64,000 nt of DNA, from the NCBI RefSeq assembly GCF_945952365.1, contig NZ_CAMFHX010000011.1:22548-86547 (forward strand), in the 5' to 3' direction. The position numbers and the translations under genes are program-made. A model generated the notes under the pieces. It was not told the DNA's origin, made no database searches, and saw only the letters and a list, made by a program, of their open reading frames with translations. Numbering within the stretch: the stretch's first letter is position 1; each line of letters begins with the position of its first letter. This DNA is from an uncultured Cetobacterium sp. GTDB lineage: Bacteria > Fusobacteriota > Fusobacteriia > Fusobacteriales > Fusobacteriaceae. Below, piece by piece: positions 1-8,600 of this stretch.

Positions 1-102
1 ATTTAATTTAACTCCTTTATTAGCTTCCTCATAGAAAAAGTCATCATTAGAATAACTCAAAGCTGTTACTAATAAACTTAACACTGCTATCTTCTTGTTC
101 AT
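1..102 (-). CDS. N-terminus of an exported protein, probably a TonB-dependent heme receptor (partial)
   Basis: Only the first 34 codons are in the window. The ATG (complement of 100-102) has an AGAGAGGG ribosome binding site at about 111-118. The translation starts MNKKIAVLSLLVTALSYS, a typical signal peptide with a basic N-terminus and hydrophobic core, followed by an acidic segment ending GVKLN, which resembles the mature start of TonB-dependent receptors. The gene lies 21 nt downstream of hutW on the same strand, after exbB and exbD, so an outer-membrane heme or iron receptor is the natural inference. Too little is visible to prove the family. Confidence 0.55.
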   Translation of the reverse strand, partial: MNKKIAVLSLLVTALSYSNDDFFYEEANKGVKLN

Positions 103-123
103 AATTTAATCCCTCTCTAAACT

Positions 124-1386
124 TTACTTTTTTATTACCTCTAAAGTTTTTTCAACTACAGTAGTTAAAACCTCTCTAGATATATTGTTACCCCAAAATA
201 GACCGTCACTCGTTAAATAGTAATGTGTTTCATTTTCTGTTACAAACCCATCAGCCTTTAATTCAGACATTACCTCTTCAAATACTTTTTGCTCTGTAAA
301 GTTTAAAATCTCATTCACTACATCTTTTTCAACTGTTGGGAACTGGAATAATCCATTAAATCTATCTAATCTTTGTTGATACTCACTTTTCTCAACAAAC
401 ATTCCCATCTCTTTTTTCATTCTAAATACAGATATATTATCAACATTTCCACCAGCACCTACACCGATTGGGAACGTATCTCCTCCAAATGTTCTTGTTT
501 TTATATATTTATAGTTATCTCTTCCTGCTTTAGCTATCTTAGTTAACTCTAAAACATAGTAATCGCTATCTGTTGTTAACTCTTTTACGAAAGCGTCATG
601 TAACTCTCTCTCTCTTTTTAAATCATCTTGTAGTTTTACCTTCTCATCTTTTATGTCGTGAGATAGTGTTGAACCTTCATGAACCATTAACGAGTAGAAG
701 CTCGAACTTCCTAAATCTAACTCTTTTATAACTCTTGCATCCTCTCTTGCATCTTCTACTGTTTGAGTTGGATGATTATAGATAATATCTATACAAACTT
801 CACCGTTAAACTTTGATTTTAAATCTAACAATCTCTCTTTCACTTCAGCTTTAGTATAAGTTCTATTGTAGAACTTTCTTCCTTCGTCTGAGAAACTTTG
901 AATTCCTACAGATAACCTATTTACTCCATATTTGTTCATCAACTCTATTTTTTCTGGATTTAAGTTATGTAGTGTTGTTTCTAATGTAAACTCATATCCC
1001 TCTGCAAAGATTATATTTCTATTTACACTTTGAAGTATTCTTTCTAACTGATCATTTTTATAAACAGTTGGTGTTCCTCCACCGAAGTATATTACATCGA
1101 CACCTTTTTCTTTAAAGTATCTATATTGTCCATATTTATCAAATTCTCCAACTAGGTAATCAGCATAAGAGTCTAAACTTCCACTAAGTTGCTCTCTATT
1201 TAAGTTGCAGAACGAACAGATTTTATCACAGTATGGTGTATGTACATATATTGCTCTTGGTACATCCTTTGGTTCCTCTGACAATTTGTTTAAGAAATCC
1301 TGTTCTGTAATTCTTCTTTGTGGATAATATTTCCCTATTAATCCTGATGAATTATGGTGGCTTTTATGTCTTGTTTCAAAACGCAT
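124..1386 (-). CDS. hutW: HutW/ChuW-type radical SAM protein, anaerobic heme degradation
   Basis: 420-residue radical SAM protein of the HemN/HemW superfamily. The [4Fe-4S]-binding CX3CX2C motif is C53-C57-C60, and the SAM-binding GGGTPT motif is at 102-107. ChuW/HutW enzymes open heme anaerobically by a radical methyl transfer, giving a linear tetrapyrrole and free iron in the cytoplasm. The assignment to HutW and not HemW rests on context: exbD, exbB, tonB, a flavodoxin and hutX surround it. A separate hemW with the usual short N-terminus is present at 44439-45515. The gap to exbD is 7 nt, so the two are co-transcribed. Function is inferred from family and locus. Confidence 0.85.
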   Translation of the reverse strand: MRFETRHKSHHNSSGLIGKYYPQRRITEQDFLNKLSEEPKDVPRAIYVHTPYCDKICSFCNLNREQLSGSLDSYADYLVGEFDKYGQYRYFKEKGVDVIYFGGGTPTVYKNDQLERILQSVNRNIIFAEGYEFTLETTLHNLNPEKIELMNKYGVNRLSVGIQSFSDEGRKFYNRTYTKAEVKERLLDLKSKFNGEVCIDIIYNHPTQTVEDAREDARVIKELDLGSSSFYSLMVHEGSTLSHDIKDEKVKLQDDLKRERELHDAFVKELTTDSDYYVLELTKIAKAGRDNYKYIKTRTFGGDTFPIGVGAGGNVDNISVFRMKKEMGMFVEKSEYQQRLDRFNGLFQFPTVEKDVVNEILNFTEQKVFEEVMSELKADGFVTENETHYYLTSDGLFWGNNISREVLTTVVEKTLEVIKK

Positions 1387-1393
1387 TATTTAA

Positions 1394-1831
1394 TCACTTC
1401 CCTTTAGTCTCTATATCTATTGCTGCTGCTCCTGCTAATTTTATATCTGACATTATATCTACAACATCACCATAATCAATCCCTCTATCAGCTAATATCG
1501 CAACTCTTTTATTTTCCATCGTTGAAATTGTTTCTTTAATCTTTTCTAATAACTCCTCTTTTGTGATATCTATCATCGAACTATCATTTCTTCTATCTAT
1601 TTTTAATTTTAATTGACCATCAACCGTCACTAAAACCGATACCTTATCTGTTGCTTCTACTATTTCAGCAACTTCAGATTTTGGCAAATCAATCTTCATA
1701 CCTTTCATATCATCAAATGTTGTTGCTACCATAAAAAATATTAGTAGTAAGAAAACCACATCAATTAAAGGTGTTAAATCAGGTGTTAATTGCTTTCTTT
1801 GATAGTTCAAAAATCCTTTTGATTTTAACAT
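1394..1831 (-). CDS. exbD: ExbD-family biopolymer transport protein
   Basis: 145 residues with one N-terminal membrane helix (about 20-39) and a periplasmic ExbD/TolR domain. The helix carries Asp24, at the position of the essential proton-path aspartate of ExbD (E. coli Asp25). With ExbB it would form the inner-membrane motor that uses the proton gradient to drive TonB. The start has an AGGAGAG site overlapping the end of exbB, and the genes lie in the order exbB-exbD-hutW, which ties this motor to heme uptake rather than to the Tol system. Confidence 0.92.
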   Translation of the reverse strand: MLKSKGFLNYQRKQLTPDLTPLIDVVFLLLIFFMVATTFDDMKGMKIDLPKSEVAEIVEATDKVSVLVTVDGQLKLKIDRRNDSSMIDITKEELLEKIKETISTMENKRVAILADRGIDYGDVVDIMSDIKLAGAAAIDIETKGK

Positions 1832-1841
1832 TACTACTCTC

Positions 1842-2465
1842 CTACATTTTTCTTAATATATTTATAAACTCCACTACATTTTTTTCCATATCAAGCATAG
1901 CTTTTTCAATCTTCTTTTGATAGAAGTTATAGAATATAAGTGCTGGAATAGCAACTATAAGACCTGATGCTGTTGTAATAAGTGCTTGAGATATTCCAAA
2001 TGCTAAAACTGTTGGATCTCCAGCTCCATGCTTTGACATCGCTGTAAATGCACCTATCATTCCTGTAACTGTTCCTAATAATCCAGCTAGAGGTGTAACG
2101 TTAGCTGCTAGTGCTAATATCCACATGTGTCTTTCTAATTTTGGCATCTCTCTTAGTGCACACTCTCTTGCTTTCTCTTCTAAATAATCATAAGTACAAC
2201 AATTCATTTTTCCACCGTTATACTCTATTAAAATTGTTTTCATAACTTTTGCTGATGTATTTTTAAAAGAATCACACGCTTTTATTGCTCTCTCTTTTTC
2301 ATTATTTTTTATAAATTTTTCTAAATGATTTAATAGTAACTCTCCGTTGTCTTTTTCATTTTTAAAGAAATAGTAACCTCTTTCTAATATTACTGTTAAT
2401 CCCGCTACTGAAAGAAAAATAATCACTCCCATAAGTGGTCCTCCAGCTTTAATCATCTCTATCAT
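1842..2465 (-). CDS. exbB: ExbB/MotA/TolQ-family proton channel protein
   Basis: 207 residues. There is an N-terminal membrane helix (about 8-28), a cytoplasmic middle part, and two C-terminal membrane helices in a region beginning near LAANVTPLAGLLGTVTGM, the conserved MotA/TolQ/ExbB signature. It forms the pentameric channel around ExbD and powers TonB. It is the first gene of the leftward heme operon, with AGGAGGG ahead of its ATG, and is read from a well-formed promoter that overlaps a perfect dyad. Confidence 0.93.
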   Translation of the reverse strand: MIEMIKAGGPLMGVIIFLSVAGLTVILERGYYFFKNEKDNGELLLNHLEKFIKNNEKERAIKACDSFKNTSAKVMKTILIEYNGGKMNCCTYDYLEEKARECALREMPKLERHMWILALAANVTPLAGLLGTVTGMIGAFTAMSKHGAGDPTVLAFGISQALITTASGLIVAIPALIFYNFYQKKIEKAMLDMEKNVVEFINILRKM

Positions 2466-2499
2466 CTATTTCCCTCCTGAATTTTAATATTTTGACATT

Positions 2500-2521
2500 C
2501 AAAGTTATTATATTAACTTTG
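2500..2521. promoter_or_regulatory. Perfect 8+6+8 dyad over the exbB promoter, candidate operator
   Basis: CAAAGTTA, six bases, then TAACTTTG: a perfect inverted repeat. It covers the leftward -10 box (2507-2512). Shorter CAAAGT matches lie between the two divergent promoters (2549-2554) and, on the minus strand, beside the hutX -35 box (4464-4470). This arrangement suits a repressor responding to iron or heme. It does not match the Fur or PerR consensus as I know them, so the regulator is unknown. Confidence 0.55.
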
Positions 2522-2535
2522 TACCAAATAGTCAA
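2507..2535 (-). promoter_or_regulatory. Promoter of the exbB-exbD-hutW-receptor operon
   Basis: Read on the minus strand: -35 TTGACT (2530-2535), 17-bp spacer, -10 TATAAT (2507-2512). It points into exbB, whose start codon ends at 2465. Confidence 0.75.
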
Positions 2536-2571
2536 TATATTTTTTAAACAAAGTATTTTTTAATAAATAAT

Positions 2572-2600
2572 TTGATAATTAAAATATTTTTTGTTATAAT
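2572..2600 (+). promoter_or_regulatory. Promoter of tonB-flavodoxin
   Basis: -35 TTGATA (2572-2577), 17-bp spacer, -10 TATAAT (2595-2600), 36 bp before the tonB start codon. It diverges from the exbB promoter, so a regulator bound between them could control both arms. Confidence 0.75.
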
Positions 2601-2635
2601 TATTACGAAATTATTACTTGTATTTTGGAGGAATT

Positions 2636-3367
2636 ATGAAATTTGTTATTTTTTCTATAGCTTTACATATATTTATCTTTATTTTTGGTTTTTCTCTAGA
2701 TACCAATAAAAAATATGAAATTGACAATGTCGGAAATGATTTTAGCACTCCTTCGATATCCGTAAATTTCAACTCTTTCCAACCGTCTGAACCTGTTCAA
2801 AACGAAGCTTCTGTTGAAGAGGTCATCGAAGAAAAGGCTGTTATCCCAGAGCCTATTCCTGAGCCAAAAGTTGAAGAGAAAAAACTTGAGGTAATCAAAA
2901 AGGAACCTGAAAAAAAAGTTGAAAAACCAAAAAAAACACCCGAGAAAAAACTTCCTAAAAAAGAGGTTACAGAAGATAAAAAACCAACAAAAAAACCTGA
3001 GTCTCAACAATCTACTGCTCCAAGCAACAATAGTAGTGACTTAATCGAACTATCTCAAGGTGTTTTTGCTGCTAGAAATCAAGGTGTTCAAGGACTTACA
3101 TATTCATTTATATCTCAACCTGATCCTGATTACCCATTAGCTGCTAAGAGAATAAGTTACAACAAAGAGGTTTCTATAAAAGTAAGATTCCTTGTTGGTT
3201 TAAAAGGTGAAATTGAAGAGGTTAAATTCTATAGTGACAAAGATAGTTTAGGTTTCCAAAGTGAAGTTGAAAAAACTTTAAAAAGATGGAAGCTTACTCC
3301 TGTTATGTTAAATGGAAAAGCTATTAAACTTTATTTTTACAAAGAATTCAAATTTAATCAAAAATAA
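2636..3367 (+). CDS. tonB: TonB-family energy transducer
   Basis: 243 residues from the ATG that follows GGAGGAATT; an in-frame TTG at 2618 lies upstream of this site and is not supported. There is an N-terminal membrane anchor (about 2-19), then a long periplasmic linker rich in Pro, Lys and Glu (about 60-130), then a TonB C-terminal domain with PDYPLAAKR and a typical beta-strand pattern. It links the ExbBD motor to outer-membrane receptors. It is read divergently from exbB and followed 18 nt later by the flavodoxin gene. Confidence 0.9.
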   Translation: MKFVIFSIALHIFIFIFGFSLDTNKKYEIDNVGNDFSTPSISVNFNSFQPSEPVQNEASVEEVIEEKAVIPEPIPEPKVEEKKLEVIKKEPEKKVEKPKKTPEKKLPKKEVTEDKKPTKKPESQQSTAPSNNSSDLIELSQGVFAARNQGVQGLTYSFISQPDPDYPLAAKRISYNKEVSIKVRFLVGLKGEIEEVKFYSDKDSLGFQSEVEKTLKRWKLTPVMLNGKAIKLYFYKEFKFNQK

Positions 3368-3385
3368 TAGGAGGATTTAAATTTT

Positions 3386-3892
3386 ATGAAAATACTTATT
3401 ACGTACTCATCAAAAACTGGAAATACTGAAAAAGTAGCGAAAGCTATTCATGAAAATATTCCACAAGCTAGTCTTCTACCAATTTCAGAAATTGTTAATT
3501 TAGACTACGATTTAATCTTTGTTGGAGGATGGATTGATAGAGCTACTTTCGATCAAACAGCTTTAACTTTAGCTAAGCAAATATTCGATAAAAATGTAGC
3601 TTACTTCTTTACCTTAGGTGCTTATCCTGATTCTGACCATGCAAAAGATTGTATAACTAATATTGAAACATTATTAAAAGATAATAACAACAATATTCAC
3701 GGTGGATATTTCTGTCAAGGTGCTATTGATCCTAAGCTTATAGCTTGGTTTTCAACACTACCTTCAGACCACAAAATGGCTCCAAGTGAAGAAAGAACAA
3801 AAAGATGGGACGCTGCTAAATCTCATCCAGATGAATCTGATTTAAACAAAGCAAAAGAATTTGCACTATCTATAATGAATTCAATAAAATAA
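3386..3892 (+). CDS. Flavodoxin-family protein of the heme locus
   Basis: 168 residues. The N-terminus MKILITYSSKTGNTEKVA is the flavodoxin FMN phosphate-binding loop (about 7-14), and FVGGWIDRATFD around 50 fits the second flavin loop. It probably supplies electrons as a soluble one-electron carrier. Its place directly after tonB, opposite hutW, suggests it serves the anaerobic heme-opening reaction; flavodoxins are encoded in the fusobacterial hmu heme loci as far as I recall. The partner is an inference. A two-way terminator follows. Confidence 0.85.
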   Translation: MKILITYSSKTGNTEKVAKAIHENIPQASLLPISEIVNLDYDLIFVGGWIDRATFDQTALTLAKQIFDKNVAYFFTLGAYPDSDHAKDCITNIETLLKDNNNNIHGGYFCQGAIDPKLIAWFSTLPSDHKMAPSEERTKRWDAAKSHPDESDLNKAKEFALSIMNSIK

Positions 3893-3904
3893 CTATATAA
3901 AAAT

Positions 3905-3936
3905 AAAAGGAAGAGATTTAAATTTCTCTTCCTTTT
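3905..3936. terminator. Two-way intrinsic terminator between flavodoxin gene and hutX
   Basis: Twelve-bp perfect stem AAAAGGAAGAGA / TCTCTTCCTTTT with an 8-nt loop, with A and T tracts on both sides. It sits between convergent genes and can serve both. Confidence 0.85.
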
Positions 3937-3943
3937 CTCATTT

Positions 3944-4414
3944 TTATAAACTCTTAAAACTATCAACACATTCTTGAATTAATTCTTTTTTCTCATCTCT
4001 AGGAACATAGATTCCGAAGATTTCTTTTTCGTCTTCTCCATAGAATCTAATTGAATAGCTTTCTCTTCCGAACATAACATCTTTTACTAAGAAAATCTCT
4101 TTTATCTTATCAACACTTAAGTGTCCTCCAATTGAAGAGTTTTTATCATGGAAGTTGAAATATCCATGGGCATAGAATCCTTCAGCAAACTTATCTTGAA
4201 TCTCAATTACAAATGCTGGTGTTATAACTATTAAAAATACTCTTTCCCAACTTCTTAAAACTGCAAATAGATCATCTATTTTAGCTACGTCATATTTTTT
4301 TACTGTTGGAGCTTGTCTTAAAACTTCTATTAATGGCATCTCTAACTCTTTTGCCACTTTACTTAAAGATGCTTTCACATCATTTGCAAGTATTTCTTGT
4401 ATTTTATCTCTCAT
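3944..4414 (-). CDS. hutX: HutX/ChuX-type cytosolic heme carrier
   Basis: 156 residues from the ATG preceded by AGGAGGATTTTC; a longer in-frame reading begins upstream without a ribosome binding site. The conserved HutX block is visible: a helical N-terminus, then GYFNFHDKNSSIGGHL and FGRESYSIRFYG. HutX proteins bind heme in the cytoplasm and pass it to the degrading enzyme or buffer it. It has its own promoter and faces the tonB arm, completing receptor, motor, carrier and degradase in one locus. Confidence 0.85.
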   Translation of the reverse strand: MRDKIQEILANDVKASLSKVAKELEMPLIEVLRQAPTVKKYDVAKIDDLFAVLRSWERVFLIVITPAFVIEIQDKFAEGFYAHGYFNFHDKNSSIGGHLSVDKIKEIFLVKDVMFGRESYSIRFYGEDEKEIFGIYVPRDEKKELIQECVDSFKSL

Positions 4415-4445
4415 GAAAATCCTCCTACATACTTTATGTAAGTAA

Positions 4446-4474
4446 AATATATTATATTTTAAAAACTTTGTCAA
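4446..4474 (-). promoter_or_regulatory. Promoter of hutX
   Basis: Minus strand: -35 TTGACA (4469-4474), 17-bp spacer, -10 TATATT (4446-4451). The adjoining bases include CAAAGTT, the half-site seen in the exbB dyad. A short dyad TACATA-CTT-TATGTA lies at 4426-4440, just ahead of the ribosome binding site. Confidence 0.6.
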
Positions 4475-5665
4475 TCAAATATTTTTAAAATAATCTATTA
4501 CTTTTATATTTTCATCAAAAGATACTACTTCAATGTCTAAATTTTCTCCAACCATTTCTAAATCTTCATACAATTTTTTAAAAGTTATTATTTCTACACA
4601 CATTGTTAATTTGTACCTTTTTTCTTCTACACTATCACTCTCTATAATCGAAACATATTCTAACTTTCTAAGCTCTTCTAGTATATTTTTACTTAATTCT
4701 AAAGGTATTTTTAATTCTTCAGAAATTTCAAGGGCAGTGACAGCTTTTTTATTATCTAAGTAGTTTTTTACTAAAAATAATAAAACTTTTTTTGTAACTA
4801 AATACTTTGATTTGAAATTAATTTTTTTTATATCCTCTATCTTCCCCAAGTTTTCTCTATTTTGTAAAATATATGAAAAATGAGCTCCAATCAATATTAA
4901 AAACCAAACAACTTTAAGCCAAATTAACGATAGCAGTAAAACAGAAAAACTACCATATATTTTATTATATGTTGCTATTATTATTTGTAGTTTCAATAAT
5001 AACATATTACTTTGATTTAGAAAAAATGAAACTACAAAGCTACTCCAAATAGTTGGAACTAACGCTACTTTTGTATTTGGTAAAACCATATAAAAGAATA
5101 TAAAAAAGATCCACAAAGCAAAATAGGGTGCCACTAAATTCAATATATGTTCTGTATAAAAAAATTCTAACTTTATATTATTTAAAATATTAGCACCTAT
5201 TACACTTATCGGAAGCATAAAAAATACCAGTAGATAATCACTAACTTTTCTAAAAAAACCTCTAGTTTTTTTAATGCCCCAAATACTATTAAGTGCTTTC
5301 TCTATAACTGAAAACATTGAAACAATAACCCATCCCAAAGATACAAAACCGACTCCTGCTATAACTCCATTTCTTGTACTCTGCAATAAGTTTTGTGCTA
5401 TATCCAATATCACTTTAACTGTTTCCTCATTCAAAGGAGAACTTTCAGTTAATTGTCTCAAGTAATAGCTATCTATCCCAAACCATCTAGCTATACTAAA
5501 AGCTATAGCCAACAATGGAATAAATGATAAAGTTGTGAAGTAACATAGTGTATTAGCCCATAGATTTGAATTTGAACGTTTATAGTTTTCTAAAGCCCCT
5601 TTAATTTGACTATAAAAATGTGTTAGCTGCAATTCGTTTATGTAATTTCTAATATTATTTATCAT
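4475..5665 (-). CDS. YihY/BrkB-family integral membrane protein with C-terminal winged-helix-like domain
   Basis: 396 residues with AGGAGG ahead of the ATG. The first ~275 residues have about six membrane segments and the BrkB-type opening (NLWANTLCYFTTLSFIPLLAIAF). The remaining ~120 are soluble and include a stretch (ALEISEELKIPLELSKNILEELRK, broken here only in description) that looks like a winged-helix fold. The family was once called ribonuclease BN, which is now regarded as wrong; its real function is not settled. It ends at the hutX promoter, so it may be only a neighbour of the heme locus. Confidence 0.8.
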   Translation of the reverse strand: MINNIRNYINELQLTHFYSQIKGALENYKRSNSNLWANTLCYFTTLSFIPLLAIAFSIARWFGIDSYYLRQLTESSPLNEETVKVILDIAQNLLQSTRNGVIAGVGFVSLGWVIVSMFSVIEKALNSIWGIKKTRGFFRKVSDYLLVFFMLPISVIGANILNNIKLEFFYTEHILNLVAPYFALWIFFIFFYMVLPNTKVALVPTIWSSFVVSFFLNQSNMLLLKLQIIIATYNKIYGSFSVLLLSLIWLKVVWFLILIGAHFSYILQNRENLGKIEDIKKINFKSKYLVTKKVLLFLVKNYLDNKKAVTALEISEELKIPLELSKNILEELRKLEYVSIIESDSVEEKRYKLTMCVEIITFKKLYEDLEMVGENLDIEVVSFDENIKVIDYFKNI

Positions 5666-5740
5666 CGTATCATCCTCCTGAAGTATTATTTCCTATTCTA
5701 TCATTTTTTTCCTTTATAATTTATTATTTTACAAAAAATT

Positions 5741-5766
5741 AAAAGAACCTCAAACGAGGTTCTTTT
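5741..5766 (-). terminator. Intrinsic terminator of the glm-mal-cit operon
   Basis: Perfect 11-bp stem AAAAGAACCTC / GAGGTTCTTTT with an AAAC loop (plus-strand reading). On the minus strand it is followed by a run of T. It lies 78 bp beyond citF. Confidence 0.85.
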
Positions 5767-5843
5767 AAAACGGGGGGATATTACTTTATTCACACTTTTA
5801 TTCTTTATTATATTTTTTAGACCAAATTTTTTCTAAAAAAGTT

Positions 5844-7385
5844 TTAATTTTTAATTTTTTTTATTGTATCTATAACAGTTCCATCTCTATACTCTACAAC
5901 TGCTACAATTTCATCCTCAAACTCAATATCATTTTCTTGTCCTGTCATAGCTTTTGCAATTGCTCTTAACTCTTCAATTGTTTTTATTGGAAGCTTCGAT
6001 TCTTTAAATCTCTCTATTAAATCTTTTCTTAAAGGATTTATTGCAATTCCTCTTTCAGTTACAAGGATATCTACTGTTTCTCCTGGAGTTGTTAAAGTCG
6101 TAACCTTATCTTTCACTACAGATAATCTCGAGTTAACAAGTTGAGATACTATTATACAAAGCTTAGATCCAGCAGCTGTATCTGAATGTCCACCTGATCC
6201 TCCCATTATAACACCATTAGAACCAGTTGTAACATTTACATTAAAGTTTGTGTCAATCTCTGTCGCTCCTAAAATAACAACATCCAGCTTATTTACTACA
6301 GCTCCTTTATTGTTTGCATTTGCATACATCGATGCTGACATAGTTATATGCGCTGAATTCTCTTTAGCTGATTTTATAGCCTCTAAATCAAAGCACTGTA
6401 CATCAAACAACGCCTTAAATAATCCCTCTTTATACATATCAACTATATAACCTGTTATTCCTCCTGAAGCAAAACTTCCACAAATCTCTTTTTGCTTCAT
6501 TATATTTTTAAGTTGAGCTGCCACTGCTAAAGATATTCCTCCTGCTCCTGTTTGGAAACTCATACCATTTTTCAAATATCCAGATTCCTCTATAAATTTA
6601 GCCGTTAAATCTGCTACTTTTAATCCTATCGGATTCTTAGTTATTTGAGTTGTTCCTGAAACAATCCCTTTCGGATCTCCAATAGCATCCACAACTAAAA
6701 CATAATCAACATTTGTTTGATTTATTTCTATTGTTGAATTTGGAAACTCTACTAAATTATCAGTTATCGCTACAACGATATCAGCTAACTCTGCATCCGT
6801 ATGAGCATACCCTAAAGCTCCACAAGCAGATTTTCCATCTACACCATTTATATTTCCATATTCATCACTAGTAGGTGCTGCCATAAATGCAATATCTATA
6901 TTTCTCTCTCCTGATTCAAATATTCTTGCTCTTCCACCATGTGTATGCATAATTGCAGGTTTAGAAAGTTTCCCATTTGATATAGCCTCTGCCACTGGTC
7001 CAGAAATATAAGCTGCATATATTCCTGTTACAATCTTATCCTCCATCATCTTTACTAACCCTTTATGACATGGAAAAATCGAACTTGCTGCAATCGTTAT
7101 ATCTTTATAACCTCTTTTAGCAATCTCCTCCATAACCATATTTAAAACGAAATCTCCATTTCTCAAGTGGTGATGAAAAGATACAACCATCCCATCTCTC
7201 AAAGGTAATCTATCCATCAATTCATTTAAATCTCTATATAATTTAGAATCCTCTCTAGTTATGGTTTTAAATTTAAAATCCTTTTTTACCAATCCATCTT
7301 TTTTTGAAAGGTATCCCTCATACTGCTTTACCTCTCCATACCCATCTATAAATTCAGGAATATCTCTTCCTAAAATATTTTTCAT
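5844..7385 (-). CDS. citF: Citrate/citramalate lyase alpha subunit (CoA-transferase)
   Basis: 513 residues, the full length of the CitF family. It is the acyl-carrier-protein transferase subunit of the lyase: it exchanges acetyl on the carrier for the incoming acid. Glycine-rich segments such as GGSGGHSDTAAGSK near residue 400 and QTGAGGISLAVAAQ near 280 fit the CoA-transferase fold. The gene is last in an operon with glutamate mutase and methylaspartate ammonia-lyase, whose product is hydrated to citramalate, so the native substrate is most likely (S)-citramalate rather than citrate. Sequence alone does not separate the two. Confidence 0.88.
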   Translation of the reverse strand: MKNILGRDIPEFIDGYGEVKQYEGYLSKKDGLVKKDFKFKTITREDSKLYRDLNELMDRLPLRDGMVVSFHHHLRNGDFVLNMVMEEIAKRGYKDITIAASSIFPCHKGLVKMMEDKIVTGIYAAYISGPVAEAISNGKLSKPAIMHTHGGRARIFESGERNIDIAFMAAPTSDEYGNINGVDGKSACGALGYAHTDAELADIVVAITDNLVEFPNSTIEINQTNVDYVLVVDAIGDPKGIVSGTTQITKNPIGLKVADLTAKFIEESGYLKNGMSFQTGAGGISLAVAAQLKNIMKQKEICGSFASGGITGYIVDMYKEGLFKALFDVQCFDLEAIKSAKENSAHITMSASMYANANNKGAVVNKLDVVILGATEIDTNFNVNVTTGSNGVIMGGSGGHSDTAAGSKLCIIVSQLVNSRLSVVKDKVTTLTTPGETVDILVTERGIAINPLRKDLIERFKESKLPIKTIEELRAIAKAMTGQENDIEFEDEIVAVVEYRDGTVIDTIKKIKN

Positions 7386-7406
7386 TAGAACACCTCACCT
7401 TTAAAA

Positions 7407-8279
7407 TTAATCTATTAAACCAATCATTTCAGCAATCTCTAAAGTCTGAATAGCTCTGTTTATAATTGGAAGGTCAACCATTTTCCCATCTAAAGAGAAT
7501 ACTCCTAACCCATCTTTTTCTGCTTCCTCTTTTGCTGCCATTACTCTCAGGGCGTGATTTATCTCTTGCTTTGTTGGAGAGTATACATTATGAATTGTAT
7601 CTATCTGTCTTGGGTTAATAGCTAATTTACCTGTAAATCCTAACATCTTAGCTTTTCTAGAATCAGCTTCTAAGCCTTCGTAATCATTTGTATCTGTAAA
7701 CGGAGTATCTACAGCATCTATTTTTAAAGCTTTACATGCATTTACAATTTTAGTTCTAGCATAAAATAACTCATCTGAATCCCGAGTTCTTTTTACTGCT
7801 AAATCTGCTGCTAAATCCTCTCCGCCTAACAATACAGCTTCTATCCTTTTCGAACTTTTCAAAGTTTCATAAACTGTTTCTACACCATATGCTGTTTCAA
7901 CTAGTGCGTGAACTTTTATCTCTCCTATTTCAAACCCTTCCTCTTTTTCAATTCTTTCCAACTCTTTTTCTAATACAGATATATCCTCTGGAGTCGCCTT
8001 TGGTAAAAGAATTGCATCTGGCTTTAATCTAGCCATTTTGTCAATATCCTCCATCGCAAAAGGTGATGATAACGGATTTATTCTTATTACAACTTCTGTA
8101 TCTCCATAACTCATTGTTTTCATAGCTTCTGTAACTAATATTCTTGCTGCGTCCTTTTCCGTTAAAGCCACAGCATCCTCTAAATCAAATATAACTGAAT
8201 CTGCTCCAAATGTATCTGCTGTCTGAAGCATTCCTGGATTATTTCCAGGCATAAATAACATTGTTCTTCTTAATTTCAC
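7407..8279 (-). CDS. citE: Citrate/citramalate lyase beta subunit (CitE family)
   Basis: 290 residues with the family opening LRRTMLFMPGNNPGML and the metal and substrate segments IFDLEDAVAL, LLPKAT and LLGGEDLAADL. CitE cleaves the acyl-carrier-bound C-C bond; with citramalate this would give pyruvate and acetyl-carrier. The start is GTG, preceded by GAGGTG at 5 nt spacing, and places the family N-terminus correctly. It sits between citD and citF. Confidence 0.9.
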   Translation of the reverse strand: MKLRRTMLFMPGNNPGMLQTADTFGADSVIFDLEDAVALTEKDAARILVTEAMKTMSYGDTEVVIRINPLSSPFAMEDIDKMARLKPDAILLPKATPEDISVLEKELERIEKEEGFEIGEIKVHALVETAYGVETVYETLKSSKRIEAVLLGGEDLAADLAVKRTRDSDELFYARTKIVNACKALKIDAVDTPFTDTNDYEGLEADSRKAKMLGFTGKLAINPRQIDTIHNVYSPTKQEINHALRVMAAKEEAEKDGLGVFSLDGKMVDLPIINRAIQTLEIAEMIGLID

Positions 8280-8305
8280 ACTAACACCTCACCTTAAAGG
8301 AAAAT

Positions 8306-8566
8306 TTAATAACCTCTTTTTACAGCTCCTTCAATTCTAGCTCTTATCGTATAATCTAGAGCACCTTTATCTTGAGCTTTAACCAATATTGATGTAATCC
8401 CCATCTCTTTTAGTTTCTCTTTTATAAGATTTCTTATATGATTTCCAAACTGTTTTTCTACAACACTTTCTAATTCAATGATAATTCCATTCTCTGATGG
8501 AGTTAACATAATAAATATATCGTTAGATTCTAATGTTCCACACTTCGCTGGTTTATTTATTGTCAT
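8306..8566 (-). CDS. citD: Citrate/citramalate lyase acyl carrier protein (gamma subunit)
   Basis: 86 residues, normal for CitD. The N-terminal segment AKCGTLESNDIFI contains Ser14, the expected attachment serine for the triphosphoribosyl-dephospho-CoA prosthetic group. The C-terminal half matches the conserved region used in complex assembly. The genes that make and attach the prosthetic group (citC, citG, citX) are not in this window, so they must be elsewhere if the enzyme is active. Confidence 0.9.
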   Translation of the reverse strand: MTINKPAKCGTLESNDIFIMLTPSENGIIIELESVVEKQFGNHIRNLIKEKLKEMGITSILVKAQDKGALDYTIRARIEGAVKRGY

Positions 8567-8600
8567 TTTTTCACCTCTTATACTATTCTATAAAATTAAA

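Noticed and set aside
2696..3010. Minus-strand open frame opposite tonB
   Set aside because: It is the mirror of the Lys/Pro/Glu-rich linker of TonB, giving a Phe/Leu-rich sequence without a ribosome binding site.
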